Source: Stenopsyche tienmushanensis (Eukaryota; Arthropoda; Insecta; Trichoptera; Stenopsychidae). Taken from it: a stretch of DNA of 64,000 bases. Shown in pieces: positions 13,871 to 26,220 of the stretch. The DNA is taken from positions 310,001 to 374,000 of the forward strand of contig WACJ01000121.1 in the NCBI GenBank assembly GCA_008973525.1, given 5' to 3'. The position numbers were made by a program, and so were the translations under genes. The notes beneath the pieces are model-generated. The model did not search any database, was not told the origin of the DNA, and worked only from the letters and a program-made list of their open reading frames with translations. Positions within the stretch are counted from its first letter, which is position 1. Every line of letters begins with the position of its first letter.

Positions 13871-16800
13871 ATTATAAAAGTTAAAATAAATAGTAACAAA
13901 TACATATTTATTGTAAAATTCTTCGACAATATTTAGACGTCAAAAATTTAAATGAATGATCGCAATGCTCACAAGATTTGTTTGATCAGTTGATGAAACC
14001 AAAATGATATAGATAAGAAATTACTATTTAATACTAAAGTTCGTTAATAATCTAAAAGTATATGTTTTGATCGATTTTATGCACTTTTAAAATGCACAAA
14101 TTTAATCAAAACTTAAAACATTATATCTATGTTTGTTGCAAAACTTTTCCTATTCAGACAAAACTGGCATAGATGAAAATGCTCTCAATTACTAATTAAA
14201 AACGAAATAAAAGTTTGTATACTTATTGTTAATACTAAACAGCTCTTCATTCTGACCTCAGTTGAAAATCTGAAGATATTCATAATTTTGCTATTTGTTG
14301 AGCCCTTTTACAAATTAATTCAAAAACTCATCAAACTGATCAATCTAAACGAACTAAAACCAATATTTGAAGAAGATTATTACAAGTTCTGGTTACTAAA
14401 ACAGATACGAATGTTATGTTCTGCATTATGGATCATTATACAGTAACTGTTGATTGTTTTCCCTTATTATTATTTATTGTAGTATAATGAAGATCATAAG
14501 AAGAAGAAGCGCAATACAAATCTTTTTAATGACTTGATTTGTTCTTGAAAACGACAAATTAAAAATTTTATCATTGCTAATCAAACATCTGGTTCCGTTT
14601 TTAGAGATAAAAATATCGGAATCTTTTCATCATACAATGTCATTATTTTCTAAGGAGAACGAATCTTAACATACATTAGATAAACCCATGATTTTTAAAT
14701 CGCTTCCATATATTTTTAATTTCGTTCCCTTGATGAATTCGGGTTGATCCAAAGATTGAAATTGTTGATATTCCCAGTCGATCCTTTCAAAGTTTATACT
14801 AATTCCTAAAAATAATTAAGTAGTTTGAGACTTCGTACGAGTGAATTATATATAATTTCATACTTATCCCAAAATTTATATTATCTGGAAATCAATGAAA
14901 AATGTTTAACCTGTTAAATGCCAACGACTCACCGGCGCGTCGCATTTGTACGCAAATGCAGTTGTCTGGCAGTTAAAAGGTTAAAATATTTTTCGACTCA
15001 AAATTCTTCTGAGACATCAATAATGCTGATCATTTCTTAAAAATACTACTTGAAGTGTACATAATTATAATAATGATATTTGATCTTAACAAATCAAGAT
15101 GTGATAAATGACGTGATTTCATCGAAAAGCAACTGATTGAAGGATTCTCTAATTTTAGATAAGATCAATATTTTGAAATCTCACTCAGAGACAGCTTCAT
15201 ATCTTCTCGTATCAATTGAAGATAACAAAAAATTGCAAATCAACAGACTATGAAATTGGTATAAAGATGACAATAACAAAGTAACGGCTCACTGCTATGA
15301 ACAGAATTGATAAAAATTCTGAATCCATATTACATAGTAAATCTTAAACATATTATTATGACACTGGAATATTGTATGAAATTTTCTATGCTATAAAAGA
15401 GTAAAACATTTGAACAAATTTGAAGCATTCATTTCGATTTTTTTAAATTTATCAATTATATTTATACATATTTAGAACATGTGGAATACTGACTGCATAC
15501 ATTGTGGACCATTCTATCACCCTAATTTGTTTTGAGTCCAAATAGTGGCGCTTCTATCTTGTACATTTGGCCAATTGAAGCTTATTTAGTGAGCCTTGTT
15601 TCCTCAATTAGCGGAATTGAGTTCTATTTTCTCTTATAAGAGTCATTAAGCAAATTCACTTTAAAAATCAAATAAAAACCTATTGTATGAAATAATGAAA
15701 GCGTTTGCCTTCGTATTATTTGGGAGATTGCGCATTATTTTGATCCTTGTGGCTAGATCTTACAATTTCAAATAACATCAAGATAGGATGCTCAGATTGT
15801 CCACAAAACAAATCGATAAAGGATGCTTAAGGGATGAAAGTCAAATGGGTTCTTGTGATGTTGTATTGTGATAAAAGTGTCATATTTTCAGGTTTGAAGA
15901 CCATTCCTTTCAGAAATATTTTATTAAATTTAATTCGACTTTTTTATGATGCATTTTTAATTTTTTTCATATTGTTCTTTATTTTTTTACATTTTTTATT
16001 CAAATATTAACCCCTTGCATTACAAATATAACATCCGTAACTAAATTTTTTGCAAATTTCTACTTCTATATATATTTTCGAAGGAATATCAATTAAGGCA
16101 ATTATATTTAGATAAATTATGAACATTTCTATATTTAATCAAAATATTTTATTAATCATTAAATATACAAATTCGGGACAAATATATATCCCAAGAGACT
16201 CTTTCGGAATAACGGGATAATCCCAGTTTTCCACTACGCCTAATAACCCTACATCTGGATGATCTTACAGATTTAATGAATATTTTGCTTTGAGCATTAT
16301 TTGATCCGACGATATTATTTTGGACACGGTGACATCAATGATTTCGACATTATTAGAATTAATGGTCAGATGTTTTTTTTATTTTTCCAAAAATACGCAG
16401 ACTGTATTTTCGTGCTAATGTAATAACACAAAGTGGGCGGTTCTCATTTTAGCACTGCAGTGCTTTTTATATGAACAAATATTTTTCATGGTGACAGGTT
16501 TTCATTAAAGTTTCCTAATGAAAGCTCGCACACGAAATCGTGCAGTATTTTTCATTTTTGTATTTTTCTTGCGTCTGGGTTATCTGAAGAGGTTTCGATG
16601 GAAAATACAAACAAAGAACGCTATCACGAGATTTCAATTTCCATAGAGACACCATTGTCTACACAGGGACGGTCAGCCATCAGGTCTTATATTTACATTC
16701 CTTCTTGGACACTCATGTATTTTTCATATTCCTTCATAAACACATTTTGTTTGCCCTTAGAATCATCTAATGTTTGCTATTGTATTAGACGTACTTTATA

Positions 16801-18839
16801 TGGGGCGCAACGGTTTCATATTGACCCTCTTTATACGAGACAAAATTATAAAAACAAATTGTTTTGCTATAAATCTACATACATATTTTATCATAATCAT
16901 AGCACAGCCATACGAAGTTCACTGAAGGTGTAAAGTCTCTTTGATGTCCACTTATAGTATTACATCCTTATCATCTGTATCGTATATTCACCTCCTCATG
17001 CACTCGATTTTGAAATCAATTGTAATTATTGTAATTTGTCATTATATTCAGCATGTGGAAAAAATATGATAATATTATTTGCATTGTTTTTTATATAGGA
17101 GATGATATATTAACGAGTGACATTGTAAATTTATATCATTGCACAGCAATACACTCATCTCTATTACTTTTAAAATATTGCACAATCAGATATCATGTTC
17201 GTATATGTTTAACAATATTTTTTTAATGAATATGAATATTAAATAATACCGTTTTTGGTTACAAAATTATACCCAACCTTCCCAAAACAAGCCACCCCAG
17301 TATCATCTATCACTTAATATCGCTAACAATGCTCCAGAAATTTAAACCACATGCCCTAGATTAATGTATTCGTTAGTCCGCTAATTTAATAACACTTTAC
17401 TCAATCCAGATATGCCCATTGACCTATATGTAGTAAATTTTGTGTTGTTAGCAAAAAGTATACGGAAAAGTGAAGTGTACATGTTTTATTAATGCATTTT
17501 TAATTGAAATTCTTTTGCATTAATATGTAATATAATGATTTCAAATATTTGAAATGTTAAATTTCGCAAACAAAATTGCATAAAAAATTTCAATTAATTT
17601 TGAATACTTTTATTTCACACATTAAATTAAAATTTTCAGATTAAAAAATGATTTAACAACGCTGAAGAAACAACAACTTTTGTGCTGAAAAGCTTTGTTA
17701 TCCTGCAATTATTCCTAGGTCATGGGCAATCTAAAAAATCTTAAGCAATGCAAAAATGTGAAGAATTCATTTTTAATATTTATTAATATTAAAATGAATT
17801 CCTATTCATTCCTATAACTAACATCAACACTTTGTATAAAACGCGATTTCGTATTTAGTTAGTTGAAAATGTATACATATGGTAATGAAAATTCAGGAAC
17901 ATCACCTCATTGTATCGGTTAATTGAACTTAGTTGGTCCTAATATAAATTAAATTAACAACTTCTTACGATAAAGACATATATAATATATTGTAAACTTA
18001 ACTAGCATTAACAAATATACTATTAAAAATACATAAATAGATGCGAAATACTAAAAATAAATTTGAATACAATTGATTGCATCCCCTTTTGCGTTTGCAT
18101 CAATTCGAAATTTAAGGGTGCGATAGCCATTTGATTCGATTTGTGCAACCGACAATAAATCCCCTCATTGAATCTAACACGATTAAGGGCAGAGCCGGAT
18201 TTCTAATGCTCAATTTTAGCAGTTAATAGACATGATATAATTTGATGCCTTCGACTGAAGTTCAATATCATGGCGAAATGTTAGTTCTAACTAACCTCTG
18301 CTTTGAAACATTGTATTTTGGTATTTGAAGTTAAGCTGGTTGCGTTGTGATCGAACTTTGTCAGACAATCTTGGTGCCTCAAAGGCGGTTAGTTAGATGT
18401 TCTTGGCGAAAACTTGCGTACCGAAGATACAAGGGAAACATTTCAATATAGCCAAGACGAGATTGAGCAACGTCTTTGAATCAGACGTAAACGGTTTCGC
18501 AAATTGGCTGAAGAGCCCTAAACAACATACTCTAATGGAATTATTCTAAGTGCATAAAAGTGATATGTGCCAATATATAGGCAATTTTTTTGTTCGAAAG
18601 AAATGAAGTAAAATAGTAAATTTTATTTAATTTCTTACATATAAATTTAAATTTGCGTCAGACCAAGTGTTACAAAATGAAAAATTATTCTTAGATTGAA
18701 GAAATACAAATGCACTTTTATGTTCCAAAAAAATTGACTTAATGCATTTCTTATATCCATTTGTTAACAATTTTTATTATTTCCCCCTCCCCCTTACCTG
18801 CTTTAATACACTTTACTTTTTCCCTTACTCCTTAGTGGA
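13871..18839. other. Gene-free stretch
   Basis: No gene recognised apart from the small repeat at 14905-14985. A 111-codon ORF at 16598-16933 is the longest single ORF here, but it has no recognisable domain and no compositional contrast with its surroundings. A less AT-rich stretch at 18100-18540 is unassigned. Confidence 0.45.
14905..14985. repeat. Short TTAA-bounded inverted-repeat element
   Basis: Nineteen-base terminal inverted repeats (TTTAACCTGTTAAATGCCA at the left, 17/19 matched by the complement of the right end) enclose an inner hairpin at 14942-14959 (GCATTTG/CAAATGC). Each end contains TTAA, as in piggyBac-type insertions. It resembles a miniature TTAA-specific element or the fused ends of a larger one. 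Confidence 0.6.
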
Positions 18840-18849
18840 AATTGTTAGC

Positions 18850-18905
18850 TTAAAGATTAAGCTATATTTGTGTAATATATAATAAAATAGGCACGTCACT
18901 GAACT
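18850..18905 (+). repeat. Short dispersed repeat, copy 1
   Basis: A segment of about 45 bp with the pattern aagattaagct...tgtgtaa..ataataaaa recurs at about 59517-59562 in the same orientation. It is probably the end of an unidentified interspersed element. Confidence 0.45.
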
Positions 18906-19276
18906 ACAAGTTTCATTTCAAAAATATAAAAACTAGACCATCAAGTTCACATTCAGATTGAGGATTAAAATTTTACTATACTAATAAATTTTAAAAATGC
19001 AACATACTAATATACCCAAATTTGTCGAATCTGAAAAGGTAAATATTTATACAATTAAATAGTCATGCATGGCAACCTATTGTTGATTGGATTTGCAACG
19101 ATAATTATAATATCATTTGAATATTGATAAACTAAATCTTTTTGATATAACCCAAAAACCTAGTTGAAATAGTGAGAAGTCTTAAAAAAAACCCAAACCT
19201 AATAGGGTCATGATTTAGGTCGCTAAGATAAACCAAAGAATTCCTTTTTTCTTGTTTTTTAATCTAAAGTGATATA

Positions 19277-19928
19277 CACTCAGACCTCTTTTTGTGCGAT
19301 TTCGAAGTTATGCGGTTTTTTTAAGCATTTTTTTTTAAATTTCATAAAGAGTACCTTTACTCAGGTTTTGAAAAAAAATATTTTGTTTCCTTGCATTTTT
19401 CTAATATTTTGACTTTTAAAAATACATTCTCCAAAGCAATTTCCAAAGTTCCAAGTACTATATTAATTTACTTCACACTGGGTATGAATCTTTTCTATAT
19501 AACCCTATATTATTTCTACCAGATTTATGTCGAAATTTATTTTTTAACTATTTAAAAAAAAAAAACTGTGACAAAATAAGGTCTAAAAGTGACGACAGAT
19601 TTTTTTTTCAACATTCGCCATTTTGTGTTTTTTTTTGAGTTAGGGACTATAGTGACATCTTTGTATCTTTCCAGGATTTTGATTTGAAATTCGCAACAAA
19701 AATTGTCATAAAGCGATGATAGTTTATAATTAAAATAATTAGTATAAGACGTCATTTAAATGTTATTTTTTATTTCCTTATTGTTTTCCGGTATTATATT
19801 AACATTAACTTTTTTTATGCGATTTTGGATATATTTTATATAGCAGTCTCAAAGTTATGCGGTTTTTAAAATCCATGAAACGTCATAGCTTTTTTTGTGC
19901 GATTTTCCTGCACAAAAAGGTTTAAGTG
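19277..19928. mobile_element. Tc1/mariner-pogo-like MITE, copy 1
   Basis: A non-coding element of about 650 bp. The left end reads CACTCAGACCTCTTTTTGTG and the right end is its imperfect inverted complement (ends ggtttaagtg). TA precedes the left end; the right flank has decayed to CA. Its right half matches, inverted, the left half of the element at 51572-52139, including a shared segment with accgcataactttga and tatataaaatatatcc. No transposase ORF is present, so it is non-autonomous. Superfamily placement rests on the TA target and is tentative. Confidence 0.7.
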
Positions 19929-21444
19929 CATATTTATTTATGTACTGTTAAATTAAATTATATCATTACTTAATAAATGCCAAAGAACACTATTGGATGT
20001 TAATAGCAAAAATGATGTTAAATTTCACTCTTAAGCGTGATTAAGATAAACTCAATTTAATTTTTTAGATCCTACGTAAATATATTTATTCTATTTTTTA
20101 AATAACGAACCATACTCGTAAGTCGCCGAATAATAATATGAATATTCTTCATTTTGTATTTACATTATTTGCTTTTCTGGCGAGCAAAACACCTATTTTG
20201 AGACGTAGCCGTAAAAGTTAATTGTTTTTTTGCAATATAATAGTTTGCGTTAAGATCCCCTGCCATGACATAGTCCCTAAGCTCACCCTTATTTACGCTC
20301 GGATAATTTTCTCTAAGGAAAAAGGAAAAATGGAGAAAAATGATGATAACCACGATTCCACTTATACACTATGTTTGTGGGAAGCGTTTTATTATACTGA
20401 CGGTTATCGCGACCGCCTGCGGCCTCCAGAGTCCTCGATTCTTCGCCCACCCTTCGCATGCCATTAATGATCTTCTGATTACGGCCAAGTGCTTGATTAA
20501 CCCAAACCTGATGGAAAAATAGCCTTCTTCAACAACAATCTTCCATGGCCACGGCGCAGAAGATACCTGTAATAAATAAAACACACGTATATTAATAAAA
20601 ACAACTTTTTCTTTTTGTTCAATAATTCTCTGCGAAAACAGATGTTATCTATCTTGAATTTATTTCACGTTGCGAAATATATTAACTTTCCTTTTCAATT
20701 ATGCTATACAATAAATTTCGACGTCTGAAATTCGAGGAAGTTTCTGAGGTTTCACAAGATGAAGCATTGTCTTACGGAAAGTAATTTTCGATTGTAACAA
20801 CCATAAATTGTTTCGGAAAAAGTACCAAATATAGTTGGTTTTCTTTGATATTAAATCATTTATATTTCATTATTTAACAATTGGATTTTGAATTAGCTTT
20901 CTTATCATTGCCAAAAGCGTATTTACGTTCATGTGAGAGTATGAGATTATAAAATGTGAAGAAAATCATTCAAAACTAGTTTCGCTTGAATAAACAACTA
21001 TTTTCATTTTAATCAACCCGTTATTTAACGTTTTAGGCAATACAGCGATGAACTAAAAAATCTATGAAGATTTAACCCCTAAAGGAGTACTATCGGAGGG
21101 CCTGCGATTCCCCCCCCCCCCCCATTTATTCAGATAGAGCACTCTTGTAGATTGAGCTCGGAGACAGACAGAGACGGAGAGAGAACGTAGCGCAATTCGG
21201 GAGACAGAGACGAAGAGCTTCCCCGCATACATCGCACGATTGTATAGATCATTAACCCAAATTTATCGAATAATAATGATTTCAATTTCAAGTGTGTTAT
21301 TTGTTTACACAAAGAAATAACATGGTCTTGTGTACTATCAGCAGTGTTTATTTACAATTGACTTTGCTTCGAATTGAAGATTGTGTTACGTAAAGCGATT
21401 ATGGCATCAACGGCTTAACGATTTTAAATTTGCTCACTCCTCAA
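19929..21444. other. Gene-free stretch with one possible exon-like island
   Basis: The segment 20360-20570 is clearly less AT-rich. On the + strand an ORF at 20340-20522 begins with a hydrophobic, signal-peptide-like stretch. On the - strand an ORF starts just after a TTTATTTATTACAG acceptor-like site near 20567. Neither gives a recognisable protein. A run of 14 C lies at 21110-21123 and a GAGACAGA-rich tract at about 21155-21215. Confidence 0.35.
21110..21123. repeat. Poly-C tract
   Basis: Fourteen consecutive C, followed within about 30 bp by a GA/GACA-rich tract. It may be variable in length, and sequencing error is possible in such runs. Confidence 0.85.
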
Positions 21445-21600
21445 AAGGTTAAAGGTGAAATTTTGTATTTTTTTTCAAAGTGTTGAAAAAAAAATCTATT
21501 TAGACAACCCTGATACTTAAGAAAACGTAAGAAAAGACCCCCCTAACCCCAAAAAAAAAAATTAGTCGGTCCTTGTGCAAAACATCCTGTATAAACACTA
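21445..21600 (+). repeat. Dispersed repeat, copy 2
   Basis: Closely matches 30455-30605: both open with aaaggtgaaattttg, continue through a T run, acaaccctga, a c-rich ccc(c)taacccc block and a final gtgcaaaacatcctata-like end. It is probably the conserved end of an unclassified insect interspersed repeat. Confidence 0.75.
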
Positions 21601-24180
21601 CATTTATTTTCTTTACATATTCACTGATAAAATGAAAGCAGGTAGTAAAAAAATGCTAGCTTAGACTAGCTGTATTCAATAGATTTTTTTTTCGAAAAGC
21701 AGTTTTCTTTAGAAAAGTGAAATTTTGTAGAGAGCGCCAATATTTTGCTTAAAATTAAGCTGTTAAATGTCCATTTACATTGCAAATTATATTAATTTAA
21801 TCATCAATAGCAGAATTTATTATTATAGGCTGATTTTTCGTATTTCACTGGTATCAGAAGAGATTTTTTTTATATTTGAATTTTTGCATCATGAAGAATT
21901 AGGTTTTTATTGATTTTTTTTTGAATGATCAATCTGTTAAACAAATTAATAGTATAATTAATTACTCATTGGAACATTTATTGATCAAATATTATAATAA
22001 TAAAATAATAATAAATATAACACCAATGATCCTGCTTGGGGGTTGTAGCACTGAAGATGAATCTTAGGATGTCCTCAAAAAGACTTCAACTATTGTAGAA
22101 CCTGTTGCTTCTTTAATCTAGTTGTTTCAGCATTTTTCCAGCCATCATCAGTCTCTACATGGTTTCTTTTCCTCTTGTAGTCACGTATGTGAAGAATTGC
22201 AATGCAAGCAGAAAACATTATGTTGACATCTTGTTTGTTCCGCTCTCTTATCAAACGATTGAAATGCGCTTAAATTAATTCATTTGATTTTACTAAAATG
22301 TACATTTTCTGATAGTTGTAATAAAATATCATTCAATCGCAAATACCCATTATTTTGTGAAAATCAACCCAAAAATACTAAATTATGTTATGATTCGATA
22401 CAAGATCATTGAAGTCGTGAAGACTAAAGATGTTGATTCAATAAATAGAATGACAAAGGTGGGTAAAAAAATAATCTATGAAGCTCTGTACCAAGACCAA
22501 ACAGATCAGGTAGCAAGGAAGAACGAAAGACGCCTCTCGCCATCTAAATCGCTTAATAAAATATTCATTGGAAATTGCTTTTATGCTCGACCAATCTGAA
22601 GTAGAAAATTCAAGACAGACGGAAATTGTGATTTTAAAAGACTATCGATTCATCTTGAAAATTCTCATCGATGATGAGTTTTCATTTAATTCTTACTTTA
22701 AAAAAAAAACTTCAAATAAACAAAATTTGAATGGCGCGTTTTAACGTCAAAGGTTGGCGGCCTATTAAAAATGAAACACTTCAATATTGGCTTAATATAT
22801 TGAAAACTCTCTATAGCTAATGTTTGCATTGAGCACATGCGATTGAAACGGATACCGCAAGGGTATAATGAAAGTAATATATACGCCCACAAAACGTGCT
22901 CACTGAAAAAAAAACGTGCGGAGCTAAAAAGTCGAAAGATTCGCAAAAAGTGAGTTAAAGGAGAAAATTGTATAAAATATTTCAGCTGAGTGGAATCAAC
23001 TTTGCCGGTTCACGGAGTGAAAATGCCCGAGGCTTTATCGGCCGGCTTTCCCACAATCAAATGCTTAACGACTCAGAAGTGAAATATTTTCCTCTGTAAA
23101 TATACACGGGTGTGGTCGGGGTCCCCTACACCCCTAAAAATACCACCCTGTCCGTGAGGAGTTCCTCTGAAGCTCGCATCGGTAGACGGGGAGGAGTGAC
23201 GAATGATCGTCGAGATTGATGAGACGCTTAAGACTGTTTACCCACATACAAGAGATTCTTCCGTCCCATATGAGAGTTTCCCCTCATTATTTTCCGTGGT
23301 TATTCCATTTCGACAAAATTTTCTCAGTAACTGGTGAATTTTCCCGAAATGAGATTTCTATTGAAATCAATTTTATATGCAAATATAAGAATATTTTTCT
23401 CCTCCAATAAATCTTTCATTAAAAATCATGACATCAGTACGATTTGATCACTGATAAAATCGATGGACTACATTTTAGAAACCATATCACGAACATAATC
23501 AATACAATACATAACATATTTAAGATAAAATTATGTCAGTTAAGAAGTATTTTAATCAAAACAAAACAACGGAAGTACTTAAAATTTATATGATTTTTAC
23601 CAAGTCAAGTGTTACCAACATTCCATTAAAGCTGTTATTCTACTATTAATATTGCGCTCATATTTTAACAATCATCAGTACAAAACTATGATTAACTTAC
23701 ATTATTCAGAAAAGAAGATCAAAATCGAATAAAATGGAAGGAATTTTTCTAGTACTTTGGATGGGAAGATATTCTCAATTTTATAATTTATTAACAATAC
23801 TTCATTATGCTTTCATTTCACTAAGAATTTAAATCATTGAATATCATAATTTGGACCACAGTGACTACCAAATATCACTCTCTGCTCGTATTTTTGGCTC
23901 TCGGTTTAAGATCCTATATTCGTTATTTGATGAAAGCAATCACCATAAGAGATTTTTATGCGGTAATTTCCCACTAGCGATTAGAAAATTTTGAAAATTT
24001 GGAAGAGAATTTAGTCTATGACCGGATATAAAATTAAGATCATTTCTTTAAAAAGAAATTTTATGGTTTACATGTCAAATAAAAATTAGTAACTAATTAG
24101 AAATCCTTGACCCAAACACAATCAATATAGAGTCCCATAGATCAATAATTTAGAGACAAAAACAAACAATTGATCAAACG
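21601..24180. other. Gene-free stretch
   Basis: No gene recognised. A less AT-rich patch at 22980-23230 has no long ORF. The 80-codon ORF at 22357-22599 has low complexity and no recognisable domain. The region 22020-22270 may be decayed transposon sequence, but no motif was secure. Confidence 0.45.
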
Positions 24181-24181
24181 C

Positions 24182-24375
24182 CTTCAGTCTGAATGCTTTC
24201 ATACGTTTCATTGGTGTCAGACGTGGACCTTATTATCCTTTTGCATCCTATTTGCATGGTGTCCAATCGCGATGCGCTCATTCGTCGCGTCAGTGGTCTG
24301 AAAGGCGGACCGATTGAGCACACAGACTTTGTGGTCACTCCCTCTTCCTTTAGGGCTTTTTGTGGCATTTTCGGT
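24182..24375. repeat. Unidentified homologous segment, copy A
   Basis: This segment aligns with 52460-52650 in the same orientation. Shared blocks include caatcg, gcgctc, gtcagtggt, ggaccg and ttagggc. The similarity extends to the - strand translations: pattern CS-x-GP-x-F-x-PLTR-x-x-SA in one frame and NRS-x-F-x-TTD in another. Because two frames are conserved together, the DNA likeness itself may explain this. The source is unknown: a transposon part or a duplicated exon are both possible. Confidence 0.6.
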
Positions 24376-24589
24376 GAAATGTACAATCACAAAGGCACCC
24401 CCAGAGGCTAATTCATATAGGTGGCTGGCGCCAAATGAAGTCGTGAACAAGACTAGACTTCCTCTCACCCAAAAAATATATATATTTATCTATTTTACTA
24501 ATTTATGTTTATCTAGTTTTGATTTACAATTTTATACGTTCGATTTATTTGTAGCTGATTTTTCCCTTTCAGTTCATTGTTTTGACTGA

Positions 24590-24960
24590 CTATTTTGACA
24601 AAAAAATGTCTCAAGTGTGAAGTAATGGACCATGTTTCATCAACGGTTATGAATCGACGCAAAAACTCGGCTTCATACTGTGAAACATCGCCAAATACTA
24701 GATTGAAACATTCTCACGACACTGTTTTTGTTCCATTGTGAGCAAACGCGGTACCCATCTTGAGCACAGCTTTATCATATCAAATTTTTCAGTCAATATA
24801 CGATGTATAGTATTTTTTTAAATATTTATCATATCTGCTACCATTTTATGGTTTTTCTTCAGTATTTATGGCGTGGTAACCTCGTTTAGTCGACCACTGC
24901 GATATTCGTGTTGGCAGCTCGTACGACCTCATTTAAAATCTTGCTTAGAGACTTAGGAGA
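24590..24960 (-). pseudogene. Mariner transposase relic (N-terminal half to first catalytic Asp)
   Basis: Read on the - strand, the pieces follow the order of a mariner transposase. Near 24920 is an RSGR-x-NEVTTP stretch; next come HKMVADM and a helix-turn-helix-like segment; then KLCSRWVPR near 24770; and finally RRFITVDETW near 24640. The first catalytic Asp codon is at 24639-24641. Several in-frame stops and frame changes interrupt it, and the region with the other two catalytic Asp residues is missing. Family-level assignment to mariner/Tc1 is firm; the subfamily is not determined. It lies in opposite orientation to the relic at 45531. Confidence 0.8.
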
Positions 24961-26098
24961 CTTATTATACTTTAATGAATGAAAAATAAAGACAATCTTA
25001 AACAAAAATAAATTGCTAGTAATTATGTTTTTTGCTCCAAATCATCTCCAAAAATGCATTATTAAAAACGATTAATTTTACAGAACTATGCCCGAAAAAT
25101 ACTAAATGTATGGTTAAGCACAAAACTGGAAAAAAAATTTGCCATGGAAATGAATATTAATATTCATTAACCTCAACCTATGTTCAGCTCAAAAAGATTT
25201 TGAGTAAAATTTAAATATTTTTTTACAAATTTGACTTGAAATGCTTCAGCAAAACTTTTTTGTTACTCCTCAACCACGCGCAAACCAATAGGACCCCGCC
25301 GCAAGGGCTTTCAGCTTGGTTGACATTTCATCTCCCAGGATTCAAATAAAACATCTAACGGAGGATTATATTGTTTGCAGCGATTATAATACAACAAAAA
25401 ATCGTAACGTATGGACGATGAATGGAGGAATAATAAATGGTGGAATTAATAAGCCGTCCCTTCGAAACTTACACGTGAAATTGTGTCTGCAGCATCCTAA
25501 CACATACGGAGGGGGGAGCTATCGCCGGCACCAGTGATGAATTAATAGCTGGGCTCTGCACCATTATTGTCACAGAAATGTCAAACCATGACAACAGGCA
25601 AGAGTAATTCTTGTCATAAATAATCGTTAAGCGGCGACGCCGGCGCCTACCCGTTTTGTGTGGGATTCGAGCCTGGCACCACCCTTAGGCGGCGACCACA
25701 CTCCGCGAGACGATACTCCGAATCTTACCCATAAATATCCTTATCACGTCCTTAAGATATATTCCAAATAACTCCTATGCGATTTTCAATAGTGATGCTG
25801 GTTAAGGGAGTCGGGTTTGCCGATAAATAGCCGCCCCGAGCGAACGATCTCATCAGGGCGCAACTGAATGCGACTGATTTATTTTTCCAAGCCGTAATGA
25901 AATACAATCAGAGACATTTAGAATTGGTATTCTTCCGTAGTATCACAACACTGAAATATGTTAAGGCTACATTTTCACAATACATGTTACACATATACAT
26001 TTATATGTTGATTTTTTAAACCACAATGTCTCGACAGCTGCAACGAAATAACACCATTTTCGATGGTATATCTGATGCAAATATTAAATTGTGAATTA
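24961..26098. other. Gene-free stretch with higher-GC island
   Basis: The part 25260-25880 is markedly less AT-rich (for example gccggcgcctacccg near 25640) and unique in the window. No convincing exon was recognised on either strand. It may be conserved regulatory DNA, but this cannot be tested here. Confidence 0.4.
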
Positions 26099-26220
26099 TG
26101 AATATTTTTTGATAATTGTAGTCTATACGATAAATACATTTATTATACACATTCTTGCTAAATTTCATAAATAATACTCATCTAAGGCGTATGGGAGCAC
26201 TTCCATGAGCTTGGAAAAAG
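26099..26220 (+). repeat. Dispersed repeat B, copy 2
   Basis: Matches 5521-5650 over about 120 bp, with 27 identical bases in the centre of the conserved block. Just downstream, gaaaaacgcgtttaa recalls gataaacgcgtttaa inside the MITE at 43735-44653, which hints at a related element. Confidence 0.7.

Noticed and set aside
16598..16933. 111-codon + strand ORF
   Set aside because: No recognisable domain, no composition shift and no splice or promoter context; ORFs of this length are not rare in 64 kb.
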